From positions 186,001 to 250,000 of the forward strand of contig CATOPL010000003.1 of NCBI GenBank assembly GCA_951802115.1: a DNA stretch of 64,000 bases. The letters run 5' to 3'. The position numbers and the translations under genes were made by a program. Below, in pieces: positions 8,988 through 17,575 of this stretch. Under the pieces are notes generated by a model, which did no database searches, was not told the origin of the DNA, and saw only the letters and a list, made by a program, of their open reading frames with translations. Source of the stretch: an uncultured Lachnospiraceae bacterium (GTDB taxonomy: Bacteria; Bacillota; Clostridia; Lachnospirales; Lachnospiraceae). The number at the start of each line of letters is the position of its first letter. Positions within the stretch are counted from its first letter, which is position 1.

Positions 8988-9533
8988 TCAATCCATACCG
9001 GACATTCGTCTACTGGTACCCCCCCCCTCAGAATTCAGGGAAGATTCCGTCCAGCTCAGCTCAGCCGGGATCTCCTCCTGACCGCAGACGGAGTCCAGTG
9101 CGCCGTCCACCAGCTTAATCAGCTCCCATACCGAACGGAAATTGACCGTCTTATTTTTATCCATCCATGTAATTCTTCCCTGCCAGCTGCTGTTCTGGCG
9201 GTGCTGTACCCGTATGATAAATGTTCCCAGCTCTCCATGCCTGCTCAGTAATTCTTCATCTTTCATAATCTTAGTCCTTTCTGCAAGACTGCCGTGCAGA
9301 ATCTTTGCTCCTCCGGCATTAATAAATGTACGGTCATTTGTCCCCGGATAGGGAAAATTGATCCAGTTATAAAACTGTTCCAGGCCGGTAAGAAACTGCT
9401 CTACAGTTCTGAACCTCGCCCCTTCTCTGCTGTAGGCATGATAGAACCTGCCCTGCGGCTGATGCTCCACCATATTATCCACACACATCACCACGCCGTT
9501 TGGTGTCCCTATATACCACTGTGATTTTTCCAT
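8988..9533 (-). CDS. Hypothetical protein, last gene of surface operon
   Basis: MEKSQWYIGTPNGVVMCVDNM...; co-oriented and close to the regulator gene; contains G9 tract near its 3' end. Confidence 0.65.
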   Translation of the reverse strand: MEKSQWYIGTPNGVVMCVDNMVEHQPQGRFYHAYSREGARFRTVEQFLTGLEQFYNWINFPYPGTNDRTFINAGGAKILHGSLAERTKIMKDEELLSRHGELGTFIIRVQHRQNSSWQGRITWMDKNKTVNFRSVWELIKLVDGALDSVCGQEEIPAELSWTESSLNSEGGGTSRRMSGMD

Positions 9534-9547
9534 GTTCCGACCTCTTT

Positions 9548-10777
9548 TTAACCCATAATCCGCTGTTCCATCTCCGGCGTACATATGATACTTTTTACAT
9601 AATACTGGATGCCGATCCTCTGCCGCCTGAGACGGAACTGACTGTTAATGCGTTTCTGCAAAATTCTGCAGTTCTCACAGGTTGTATTAACCAAAAGAAC
9701 CAGGCATTGTCCTTTCCCATACTGATTCACCGCATCGCTTCTTCGCACAGAATGCCGGATCGCTTCGCAAAGCCGTTCTGAAAGCTGATCCAGTACAGAA
9801 CTTTCCTGAACCGGATTCCCCTTACTGTCCACAATCGTACACAGCATCAGATAGACCGACTGGCCGCTTCGCTCCAGAATGCGGGCCATCATCTGATAGA
9901 TGCCCTCGAACACCGGGTAGGTACAAACATAGCCCCCGGAAAGTTTTTCACCGCTCTCTGAAAGCGCTTCCTGAATCTCATCAAACACGGTATAAGAATG
10001 TCCGATCTGGTTTCCCAGGCTGCGCAGCAGCTCTGTCAGACGCCTGGAAGGCCGCATTCCCTGTTCCTGCATATAAAATGACACCGTATCATCATAGAAC
10101 TTCCGGGCCTCTTCAATCTTTCCCAGAGCCGCCAGCGCTTCCATTGTCACTGTTTCCCAGTCGGCCAGCGGATGCACCTTCGCCGCGTAAAGCCCCAGTT
10201 CCTTCATACAGATATACTCTTTCTGCTCTCTTAAAAGCCCGACTGCCTCTTCCATACAATAGCAAAACAATTCTTTATAACGCCTGGCTTCTTTTTCCGC
10301 CCATACCGCTTTGGCCTGTATTCCCAGAAATTCACCCGTATAACAATGACAGGCATCCAGACACAGCTCCAGTCTGCGCCCCGGATCCTTTTCCTCTCTG
10401 ATCTCCTGGCAAAGGCATTCCATGCCGGCGGCGTCTTCCACCGTCCGCACTTCATCCGTCCAGTAATAGACGCCGGACTGCTGCCTGATATAATCTGCTT
10501 CCTGCAGACATTCTTTCCGCAGTTTTTTTCTGACATTATAAACAATGCTGCGCATGGCATGTCCCCGGTCCTGAATCTCTCTTCCGGCGAAAAGAGATTC
10601 CTCCAGACGAATTCTTCCGATCCCTTTCCCTTTATCATGTATGAGCAGCTGCAGCAGACATGCAGATTGTGTCTCCGTAAAACCCCTGCCGCCGAAGATC
10701 CGCTTTCCATTCCATGTTACGGAAAACTCTCCGAACATACGTACATATAAAGTATTCTCTTCTTTCCCTGTCATCAT
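9548..10777 (-). CDS. BTAD/SARP-type transcriptional regulator with degenerate GGDEF-like C-terminus
   Basis: N-term VRMFGEFSVTWNGKRI winged-helix + TPR-like BTAD; C-term RRSDAVNQYGKGQCLVLLVNT aligns by eye to R.SD...RYGGDEF.VLL..T. Confidence 0.65.
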   Translation of the reverse strand: MMTGKEENTLYVRMFGEFSVTWNGKRIFGGRGFTETQSACLLQLLIHDKGKGIGRIRLEESLFAGREIQDRGHAMRSIVYNVRKKLRKECLQEADYIRQQSGVYYWTDEVRTVEDAAGMECLCQEIREEKDPGRRLELCLDACHCYTGEFLGIQAKAVWAEKEARRYKELFCYCMEEAVGLLREQKEYICMKELGLYAAKVHPLADWETVTMEALAALGKIEEARKFYDDTVSFYMQEQGMRPSRRLTELLRSLGNQIGHSYTVFDEIQEALSESGEKLSGGYVCTYPVFEGIYQMMARILERSGQSVYLMLCTIVDSKGNPVQESSVLDQLSERLCEAIRHSVRRSDAVNQYGKGQCLVLLVNTTCENCRILQKRINSQFRLRRQRIGIQYYVKSIICTPEMEQRIMG

Positions 10778-11625
10778 TCTGGAATCTGCTCCTCATTCTC
10801 CATGATCTGTCTCCCGCCTGCAGTCTTTGCCGGAACCAGTTTTCCAAAAAGTACATATCTGGCATTATCAAATACATAAGCACAGGTGGATAAAAGCACA
10901 TAGTTCCCTGTTCCTTCCGGCTGAAAGACAGGCTGGAAATCAGACGCTGCCTGGATATCCTTTAAATACTGTTCGAACTCTTCGCAGGGTTCCTGACAGA
11001 TCGTATAGAACTGCGAATGGGCCGAAGTCATACATCCGCTCATCAGCACAATCTGGTAATCCTGCTCAGGAGTTAAAAGCCAGATGATCGGATGCTTTTC
11101 GTAAAATTCCTGATCCGCCCAGTCAAACAGCGACGCAAACATAGAACCGTTTTTCATATTATGTCCGTAAACGATCGTGTTGCAGTCTGCAAAACCCGCC
11201 TGATTATTAGCGTCTATAAAGATCGCGCCGGATGCGCTCCTTGATCCGTCATAAGAATTTTTCAGATAGTAATCATTATCCGCCCCCTGTAATACCGGAT
11301 AGTTCACAGGGGTATCTTCGCAGTAAATCCAACCCACAATATCCGCATTTTCCATCCGCAGGGCATCAAAATCCACCTCGATGGGAGCCGATACCGGCAG
11401 CGATTCTGCCCTCTCCTCTGCCTCTTTTGGCTCTGCTGTTCTGGATGCCGTATACTGTTCAGAAGCCTGACTGTACAGCGCTTCGCTGGCCCGGTATCCC
11501 TCCTTCACATACAGGATCACTGCCGTAGAACCAAGAAATATCAATAGCAGCGCCGCCATCAAAAACCGTCTGATCTTTCTTCCCATATCTGTGTCCGGGG
11601 CTGCACGGGCATCCCCTTCCTCCAT
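10774..11625 (-). CDS. Class B sortase
   Basis: DIVGWIYCEDTPVNYPVLQGADNDYYLKNSYDG, VYGHNMKNGSMF, LLSTCAYVFDNARYVLFGKL (TLSTC-like) motifs. Confidence 0.9.
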   Translation of the reverse strand: MEEGDARAAPDTDMGRKIRRFLMAALLLIFLGSTAVILYVKEGYRASEALYSQASEQYTASRTAEPKEAEERAESLPVSAPIEVDFDALRMENADIVGWIYCEDTPVNYPVLQGADNDYYLKNSYDGSRSASGAIFIDANNQAGFADCNTIVYGHNMKNGSMFASLFDWADQEFYEKHPIIWLLTPEQDYQIVLMSGCMTSAHSQFYTICQEPCEEFEQYLKDIQAASDFQPVFQPEGTGNYVLLSTCAYVFDNARYVLFGKLVPAKTAGGRQIMENEEQIPE

Positions 11626-11639
11626 TTTTATTGTCTGCT

Positions 11640-12179
11640 TCAGACACGGTCCAATTCCTGCCGTCTTCTTCTGCGCTCTCTGAGTCTTCCCGCAAGAATA
11701 TTGAACATGGCTCCGCAGGCTGCGAAACAAACTACATAGGCCTTTCCCACGGAACTGGTATAAAGAAGCATCAGCTGTCCCAGCAACGGATAATGAGCCG
11801 TTACCCTGCCGATCAGCGCCTCATATGGCACTTCATTCATGTCCTCCTGTGCATTGGCATCACCTCTGGTAACAAAGGAACCCTCCACGACTTTGTTTTT
11901 CACAACTCGGTGCGCAACCACCGAATCATTGCTCCAGAAAGCGATCACCTCATTCTCCTGTATTTCTTCCGGAGCCGCCGCCGCTACATAAAGCACGCTT
12001 CCGACCGGAATCTTTGGCTCCATGCTGCCGCTGACCACGTTGTAAATTTCATATCCAAGAAAACGCGGAACCGTCACCGGCAGACATGACACAATCACAC
12101 TCAGAAGAATCAGTGTCCCTATAAGATTACAAAGGGCGGGAACGATCTTCCCTCCCTTTGCATTCGGCCGCTTATTCAT
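11640..12179 (-). CDS. sipW: SipW-like signal peptidase I
   Basis: YNVVSGSMEPKIPVGSV and VVAHRV, VTRGDAN motifs; start overlaps upstream stop. Confidence 0.85.
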   Translation of the reverse strand: MNKRPNAKGGKIVPALCNLIGTLILLSVIVSCLPVTVPRFLGYEIYNVVSGSMEPKIPVGSVLYVAAAAPEEIQENEVIAFWSNDSVVAHRVVKNKVVEGSFVTRGDANAQEDMNEVPYEALIGRVTAHYPLLGQLMLLYTSSVGKAYVVCFAACGAMFNILAGRLRERRRRRQELDRV

Positions 12180-13179
12180 TACTTTTCCTCTTCCGGCCCA
12201 GGAGTACAAAAAACCTGACCGTCGATCCGGCGATCAACGCCAGCAGCGAACAGATCCCCACCTTCGCCGACAGAGGCACTGCAATCAGTTTTGCAAAATC
12301 AGTAGGCATTTTCGCATTGTTGACGGCGATATTGCTGCCGTTGGCCAACGGTACCTCTTCATCGTCAACCGTTACGATCTCCATTGGCTCTCCGCCTTCT
12401 TCTGCAGCATTGTCCTCTCCTGTCTCTTCCGCATCGGCGGTTCCTCCGCCGGCTGCTGTACCGTCGGCTGCCGCCGTATCATCCGTCACAACTTCTGTTT
12501 CCGTTTCCGTTACGGTTTCACCATCTGTAGTAGTAACCGTGGTCGTCCCCGGTCTGACGGTAGTCGTCGTAGTCGTCGTTCCTGCCTCTGCGCGGGAATA
12601 TACAAAAGTAAAATTATTTTCCTCCGCATTCTCACTGAGTCTGCCGATCAGATTATACGCCTGCGGCTGATATCCTTCAATATACAGATAAGAGACTACC
12701 GGACGGTCGCCCACATTCCCGTAAAAAGTCTCGCTGGGCGCCAGGCTGTTGCCGGATGCATCTTCATAATGGACTGTATATGCCACAGAATTCCCCAGAA
12801 TCCCGTAAGCAACCACATAATCTCTGTCTCCTTCGACCGTGAAATTCGTGAAATATACGGTGTTATTGTCTTTGCCGCTTTCCCGGATGCCCTTGACATA
12901 ATATTTGCCTTCATCTTTCAGCGTGATCATCCGATTGCTGAAGGTCACGCGATCACCGGGCTTCATCCCATCGAAAAGAAGACATTCACCGCTTTCCAGC
13001 TTCGGAGACTGGGTGCCGTTATTACTCAGATTTCCTCCCGGGTCAAAAGTTCCCTGCGCTCCGGAAAGGAACCGGATCTGATACGTATAACTGTCTTCTG
13101 CTGCCATCACCGGAACCGCCATCCAGACAAGCATACAGAAGGAAAAAAACAGGCCGCACATCCTCTTTAAAGCTTTCAT
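12172..13179 (-). CDS. Exported surface protein with MucBP-like region, Thr-rich stalk and C-terminal TM
   Basis: Signal peptide, YTVHYEDASGNSLAPSETFYGNVGD, TTTTTTVRPGTTTVTTT, VPLANGSN before C-terminal hydrophobic helix and KRKSNE tail. Confidence 0.7.
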   Translation of the reverse strand: MKALKRMCGLFFSFCMLVWMAVPVMAAEDSYTYQIRFLSGAQGTFDPGGNLSNNGTQSPKLESGECLLFDGMKPGDRVTFSNRMITLKDEGKYYVKGIRESGKDNNTVYFTNFTVEGDRDYVVAYGILGNSVAYTVHYEDASGNSLAPSETFYGNVGDRPVVSYLYIEGYQPQAYNLIGRLSENAEENNFTFVYSRAEAGTTTTTTTVRPGTTTVTTTDGETVTETETEVVTDDTAAADGTAAGGGTADAEETGEDNAAEEGGEPMEIVTVDDEEVPLANGSNIAVNNAKMPTDFAKLIAVPLSAKVGICSLLALIAGSTVRFFVLLGRKRKSNE

Positions 13180-13180
13180 T

Positions 13181-13990
13181 TCATTCCCCCTCCTTCTTCT
13201 CTTTCTTTTTCTCTGTGATTCCGTACAAGGATAAGATCAAAAACAGAATTCCGCTCACTGCAGAGATCACAACAAACGGTGTCAGATCCGATTCGTCTCC
13301 GGTCCTGACTACAGAAGTTCCGCGGGTACGGCTGCGCTGCTCACTGTCCTGATTTACTTCCTCTCTCGTCCGGTCGGAAGTAATCTCCCGTTCCCGTGAG
13401 GCACCCGGATTGAGCTCCACTGCAAAATTCATCTGCAGATCTGCCAGCGTATTCTGATAGTCATTGCCCTGTGTCTCTCCGTCGAGCGCCACCTCCAGCG
13501 TAATGCGCCCGCTCTGTCCTGTATTCAGCGTATCCAGATAAAAATAGTCTTCCAGAGCTTCTGTCGCCTCACGAAGGCCTTCCCTGCCGCCGCTGGCCTG
13601 ATCACCGCCCACGGTATCGCTGTCAAACAAAACCGTCACATTACCGCTTTTGTCCGTATAAGTCAGCCGATATTCATAGGCGCCGCCGCTGGTCCCGGAA
13701 TTCGCACTTCGGTCCTCCAGCGAATACAGCACTTTGTTTGTCATATACCAGTCCGTCGCCGTACTGTTCTCATTTTTCAGAGCCAGCTCAACAATCGCAT
13801 TGTCTTTAGGCTGCATTCCATAGATCGCATCATTGATATCAGAGGTCCTGAAATTACTCTCCATCTTGTTCTCACCGGTAAATATTACCTGCCAGTCTGA
13901 GCCTCCATGCAGCGTTTCCGCGCAGACATTCATGGCGACAGAAGCGATCAGTCCGCCCAGAAGCAGCAGATGAAACATCTTCTTTTTCAT
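13181..13990 (-). CDS. Exported TasA/CalY-like surface protein with C-terminal TM
   Basis: Signal peptide; VVRTGDESDLTPFVVISAVSGILFLILSLYG + KKKEKKEGE tail. Confidence 0.6.
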   Translation of the reverse strand: MKKKMFHLLLLGGLIASVAMNVCAETLHGGSDWQVIFTGENKMESNFRTSDINDAIYGMQPKDNAIVELALKNENSTATDWYMTNKVLYSLEDRSANSGTSGGAYEYRLTYTDKSGNVTVLFDSDTVGGDQASGGREGLREATEALEDYFYLDTLNTGQSGRITLEVALDGETQGNDYQNTLADLQMNFAVELNPGASREREITSDRTREEVNQDSEQRSRTRGTSVVRTGDESDLTPFVVISAVSGILFLILSLYGITEKKKEKKEGE

Positions 13991-14000
13991 GATCTCCCTC

Positions 14001-14771
14001 CTATCTCAGACTCAGAATACCGTCGTTCACCGTCACCCTGCGGCCCCACGCACTCCATACTGCATCTTCTGCATTGTGCTCCTGAACCGCATCCACAACA
14101 GCCTCGATGCAAAACCGTACACCATCATAATCATAAGTCGTGATAATCTTCGTGCCATTCCCCGTCTGTTCTGTAGTCTGCGTCACTTTTGCAGCAACCT
14201 CCGGAACCACCCTCAGTCTGTCCGCAAAAGCCGGACTTGTTTCTCCGGCATTCAGAAGACGGCTGTAATACAGAATCGTACGTTCATCCGTGCTGGAGTC
14301 TTCATCGATCATCCATCCGGAATCTGTTCCCAGCTCCAGATCGATCATATCCGGAGTCAGTGTCTGCATCTTCTCCCCGTCCTCATTTAACCAGTATTTA
14401 TACAGGCTGACACGGATATACTGATTGATCGTCCCGCTGTTTCGCACTTTCAGTTCTTCCGGATACCAGACGCCGATTCTGAATGCTTCACCCTCCGGCA
14501 GCATATCTTCCAGAAGTACTCCTTTCTCTTCCAGCCAGCTTCCGTTGTCTTTTCCGCTGTCATAATTCCTCCAGGCCACCTCTTTGTCATTTTCCAGAAG
14601 CGTCACGCCGATATCATACATCTGTACACGGGATGTGTAGGTTTCCGAATAATATGTCAGGGCCGCCCTCGCACCGCCTACAGAAGAAAACATCAGAAGT
14701 CCCACAGACAGTACAAAAGCGCCGAGGGTACCGGCCGGAGAAGTGAGGAATCTCCTTATTTTACCTGCCAT
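14001..14771 (-). CDS. SipW-dependent-type exported protein (TasA/camelysin-like)
   Basis: N-terminal hydrophobic segment ending GGARAALTYYSETYTSRVQMYDIGVTLLEN; in operon with SipW-like peptidase. Confidence 0.6.
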   Translation of the reverse strand: MAGKIRRFLTSPAGTLGAFVLSVGLLMFSSVGGARAALTYYSETYTSRVQMYDIGVTLLENDKEVAWRNYDSGKDNGSWLEEKGVLLEDMLPEGEAFRIGVWYPEELKVRNSGTINQYIRVSLYKYWLNEDGEKMQTLTPDMIDLELGTDSGWMIDEDSSTDERTILYYSRLLNAGETSPAFADRLRVVPEVAAKVTQTTEQTGNGTKIITTYDYDGVRFCIEAVVDAVQEHNAEDAVWSAWGRRVTVNDGILSLR

Positions 14772-15309
14772 CTGCTCCCCCTCCTTCTGTATACGGTTCT
14801 TCCGGTTCTGCTGTGCCGCTGTCTACTTTGGCCGTCCAGTCCGCATACGGCTCACCGTCTTCTCCATAGAGAACAGGCGTACTCTCATAGACGACAATTA
14901 CATGAAAATCCGTTCCGGGACTTACATCCTCAGGAATCCCCTCTATATGAACCAGCAGCTGTCCTGCCGTCTGCTCTCCGCCGTGCAGAATACTGTCATA
15001 ATACCAGTATCCGTCTCCTCCGTCTGACCAGGTGCCTCCCTCGCTGCTGTAAGTCAGAGGATATTCACTGCCGGAAAAAGCCCTCGCCCTTATATAGACC
15101 GGACCGGAATTCTCTTCACTGGTAATCGTTACCCGTTTTGTCCAGTCGGAAATATTTTCTTCGATCCGTGTCTCCTCTCCCAGGCTGAGAGAGATGCTTC
15201 CTGCAGCTGACGCATAGGTCGTAAAATATGCCCATGCGCGGTCCGCGGCAGCACCCGTGATCAGAAGAACAGCCGCCGCCAACAACCATCCATTCTTCTT
15301 ATTCATCAC
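14761..15309 (-). CDS. SipW-dependent-type exported protein
   Basis: Signal AADRAWAYFTTYASAAGSISLSLGEETRIEE resembles SipW-cognate/CalY N-termini; overlaps neighbours by a few bases. Confidence 0.6.
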   Translation of the reverse strand: MMNKKNGWLLAAAVLLITGAAADRAWAYFTTYASAAGSISLSLGEETRIEENISDWTKRVTITSEENSGPVYIRARAFSGSEYPLTYSSEGGTWSDGGDGYWYYDSILHGGEQTAGQLLVHIEGIPEDVSPGTDFHVIVVYESTPVLYGEDGEPYADWTAKVDSGTAEPEEPYTEGGGADGR

Positions 15310-16448
15310 CTCTGTCCTCCCTCTGAAACTCTGCTGTCGTCATAAATCTGCTCCGGAACCCAGGTGTTTTCCTCATCATAAACAAAATGATTGGTAATCG
15401 AACCACCGCTGCGGTTGTCTTCATTATAATCGTTTGTAAATCTGACTTCCGCAACATCCGGCAGAGCCGGAATAATAACGGGATCCGGCTCCACAGTCGT
15501 CACCGGTGTATACACTGCTCCCGAATATACCTCTTTAACCACAACGGTCGCTCCTACCGGAAGCTTTTTCTCCAACAGTACAAACTGCTCGCCCGGTTCT
15601 GTGAACGTGAGCGTTACCACATCGCTGTAAACAGTATGAACCACCGTACTGTCTCTCCGGTCCGGAAGCGTTGCGGTAATCTCAAATACAAAGGTCGCCG
15701 GGTCGCGGGTCTCATAACTCAGAAGCGTCTTTACGATTCTCAGCTGTCCGTAACGGGGCGCCTGTTCCGGCTTCAGCGTAACTGTCAGATCATAATGCCA
15801 GGAATCTGCGTCCGACGTACTCCCGCCCGGAACCGGCATTTTGCCGGGCAGAGACACAAGCGTTGGCTTAAATCGATAAAGATGTTCATCCGAGTAAGCG
15901 ACGGAAACCAGGCTGACGTTCCCCTCTTCATCTGTCACTTTCTCATAATAATCTTCAATATTTCTTCCTCTGGCAATAATCAGATACAGACCGCAGGGCA
16001 GATTCATGATCTCCGAATTCGTCACATCCTCTGCAATCACCGGCGGCGGTGCAGTACTGTCTTTTAATGTCAGTGTCGCCGCCTCCTGAGCCAGCCTTTC
16101 CCACGCTTCTTCGTCAAAATCCTCGTGATACAAATTCTGAAGCTCTGCATAGTCTCCAAATTCACTGCTTACAAATTTATATGTGTACGTATCATAACCG
16201 GGAACTTCTTCTGCTTCCGCGATCATATATATATCATAGACAATATCCGCGTTTTTAAGGTCTTCTGAAAATTCCGTCTTCTGGGGATCTACCGGCTCTA
16301 TCCTCACGGAGCACGGCTGAGCCAGATCAATGAACTCCGCCGCTGTGCCATTCAGAACAGGGACTGCTGCGGCTGTTCCTGCAACCAGCGCCAGTGTCAG
16401 CAGTGAGCAGAATATTCGGCCCGGCCGGTTCTTCCATCTTATTTTCAT
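15306..16448 (-). CDS. Pilin-like exported protein lacking a sortase anchor
   Basis: Signal peptide, FctA/DUF5979-like repeats (FVFEITATLPDRRD...LPVGATVVVKEVY), no LPXTG or C-terminal TM; GGAGG RBS 8 nt before ATG at 16448. Confidence 0.65.
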   Translation of the reverse strand: MKIRWKNRPGRIFCSLLTLALVAGTAAAVPVLNGTAAEFIDLAQPCSVRIEPVDPQKTEFSEDLKNADIVYDIYMIAEAEEVPGYDTYTYKFVSSEFGDYAELQNLYHEDFDEEAWERLAQEAATLTLKDSTAPPPVIAEDVTNSEIMNLPCGLYLIIARGRNIEDYYEKVTDEEGNVSLVSVAYSDEHLYRFKPTLVSLPGKMPVPGGSTSDADSWHYDLTVTLKPEQAPRYGQLRIVKTLLSYETRDPATFVFEITATLPDRRDSTVVHTVYSDVVTLTFTEPGEQFVLLEKKLPVGATVVVKEVYSGAVYTPVTTVEPDPVIIPALPDVAEVRFTNDYNEDNRSGGSITNHFVYDEENTWVPEQIYDDSRVSEGGQR

Positions 16449-16477
16449 GGACACAACCTCCTCTCCTTTCCATCAGG

Positions 16478-17383
16478 TCATTGCTTTTTCAGTTCCTCCA
16501 GAATCTCTCTCTCTGTCTTTACCGGCCCCAGCCTGCGGTAATAGACCAGCATAACCAGCAATACAACAAAGAGCAGAGGAACGCCAACTGCGGGTATTAC
16601 AATATAATTCGGTATCCGGACCGCCTCCGATACGACCACCACCTGACCGGCAATATTGTCGATCCGGCGTCCCCGCACCAGCATACGGTGAGTATTGACA
16701 CCATAGGGCGTACAGGTGACCAGGGTACAGTAATCTTTCCCCTCCTGTATGGCAAGTTCGTCCGTTTCCTCCGGCAGTACAATACGGATCTGATCCACCA
16801 TATAGGTACTGGTCTGATCCATAATATTAACTGTAAACGTATCTCCCTCCACCATCTGGTCCAGATCTGAAAACAGTTTCGCACTCGGCAGGCCGCGGTG
16901 GCCTGACAATACGGCATGAGCCCTTTCCCCGCCCACCGGAAGCGAAGAGCCCGGAATATGGCCCACTGCGATCTGCAGCACACTTTCATCCACGCTGTGA
17001 TAGATCGGCAGGTTCACTCCGATAGACGAGATCTGAACATAGCCCATGATCCCGGTGCCGGTAATATCCAGAAGACTGTCATACTCGGCACGCTGTTCCT
17101 CAGAAAGCATAAAGTTAACGCCGTTTGGAAGTCTGCTGTTATATTCCCTTGCAGCCTCCAGCATCTCTTCCTTTTCCTGACCGGACAGGTCTTCCACGGC
17201 TGTCACATAGCCTGCAATCGCCCGTGTGGCGTGCATGGAATTCCACCAGTCGCTGACGGAAGGGTAGAGCAGGATCCCCACGCCTGCCAGTAATATGAGC
17301 ACTAATACAATTGTCGAGATGGAAGGACCTTTTTTCTGTTTCTTCCTGTCCTTCTCCTCTCCTTGCTGTTCTTTTTTATTCAT
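16478..17383 (-). CDS. Class C (pilus-type) sortase
   Basis: LSGHRGLPSAKLFSDLD, DYCTLVTCTPYGVNTHRMLVRGRR motifs; N- and C-terminal TMs. Confidence 0.95.
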   Translation of the reverse strand: MNKKEQQGEEKDRKKQKKGPSISTIVLVLILLAGVGILLYPSVSDWWNSMHATRAIAGYVTAVEDLSGQEKEEMLEAAREYNSRLPNGVNFMLSEEQRAEYDSLLDITGTGIMGYVQISSIGVNLPIYHSVDESVLQIAVGHIPGSSLPVGGERAHAVLSGHRGLPSAKLFSDLDQMVEGDTFTVNIMDQTSTYMVDQIRIVLPEETDELAIQEGKDYCTLVTCTPYGVNTHRMLVRGRRIDNIAGQVVVVSEAVRIPNYIVIPAVGVPLLFVVLLVMLVYYRRLGPVKTEREILEELKKQ

Positions 17384-17401
17384 AGGTTTCCCCACAGTGA
17401 A

Positions 17402-17540
17402 TTTCTATCGTGATCTTTCTCAACCACTTGCTGACGTCGGCCGGAGCCCGAAAGTCCGTTGCTCGCCGCACACCACGGGAAGGTGTCAGCCTGTGCGGCA
17501 TAACCGGGGCCGGGATGCGCCCGTCCCCCGGTTCTGTGAT
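17402..17540 (-). promoter_or_regulatory. GC-rich structured intercistronic region between pilin and class C sortase
   Basis: AACCGGGG/CCCCGGTT (17502-17509/17526-17533) with inner CGGG/CCCG, and GCCGCACA/TGTGCGGC (17465-17472/17492-17499). Confidence 0.5.
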
Positions 17541-17575
17541 TCGCTTATGTATGTCTCAGCTGCAAACGATGCTGT

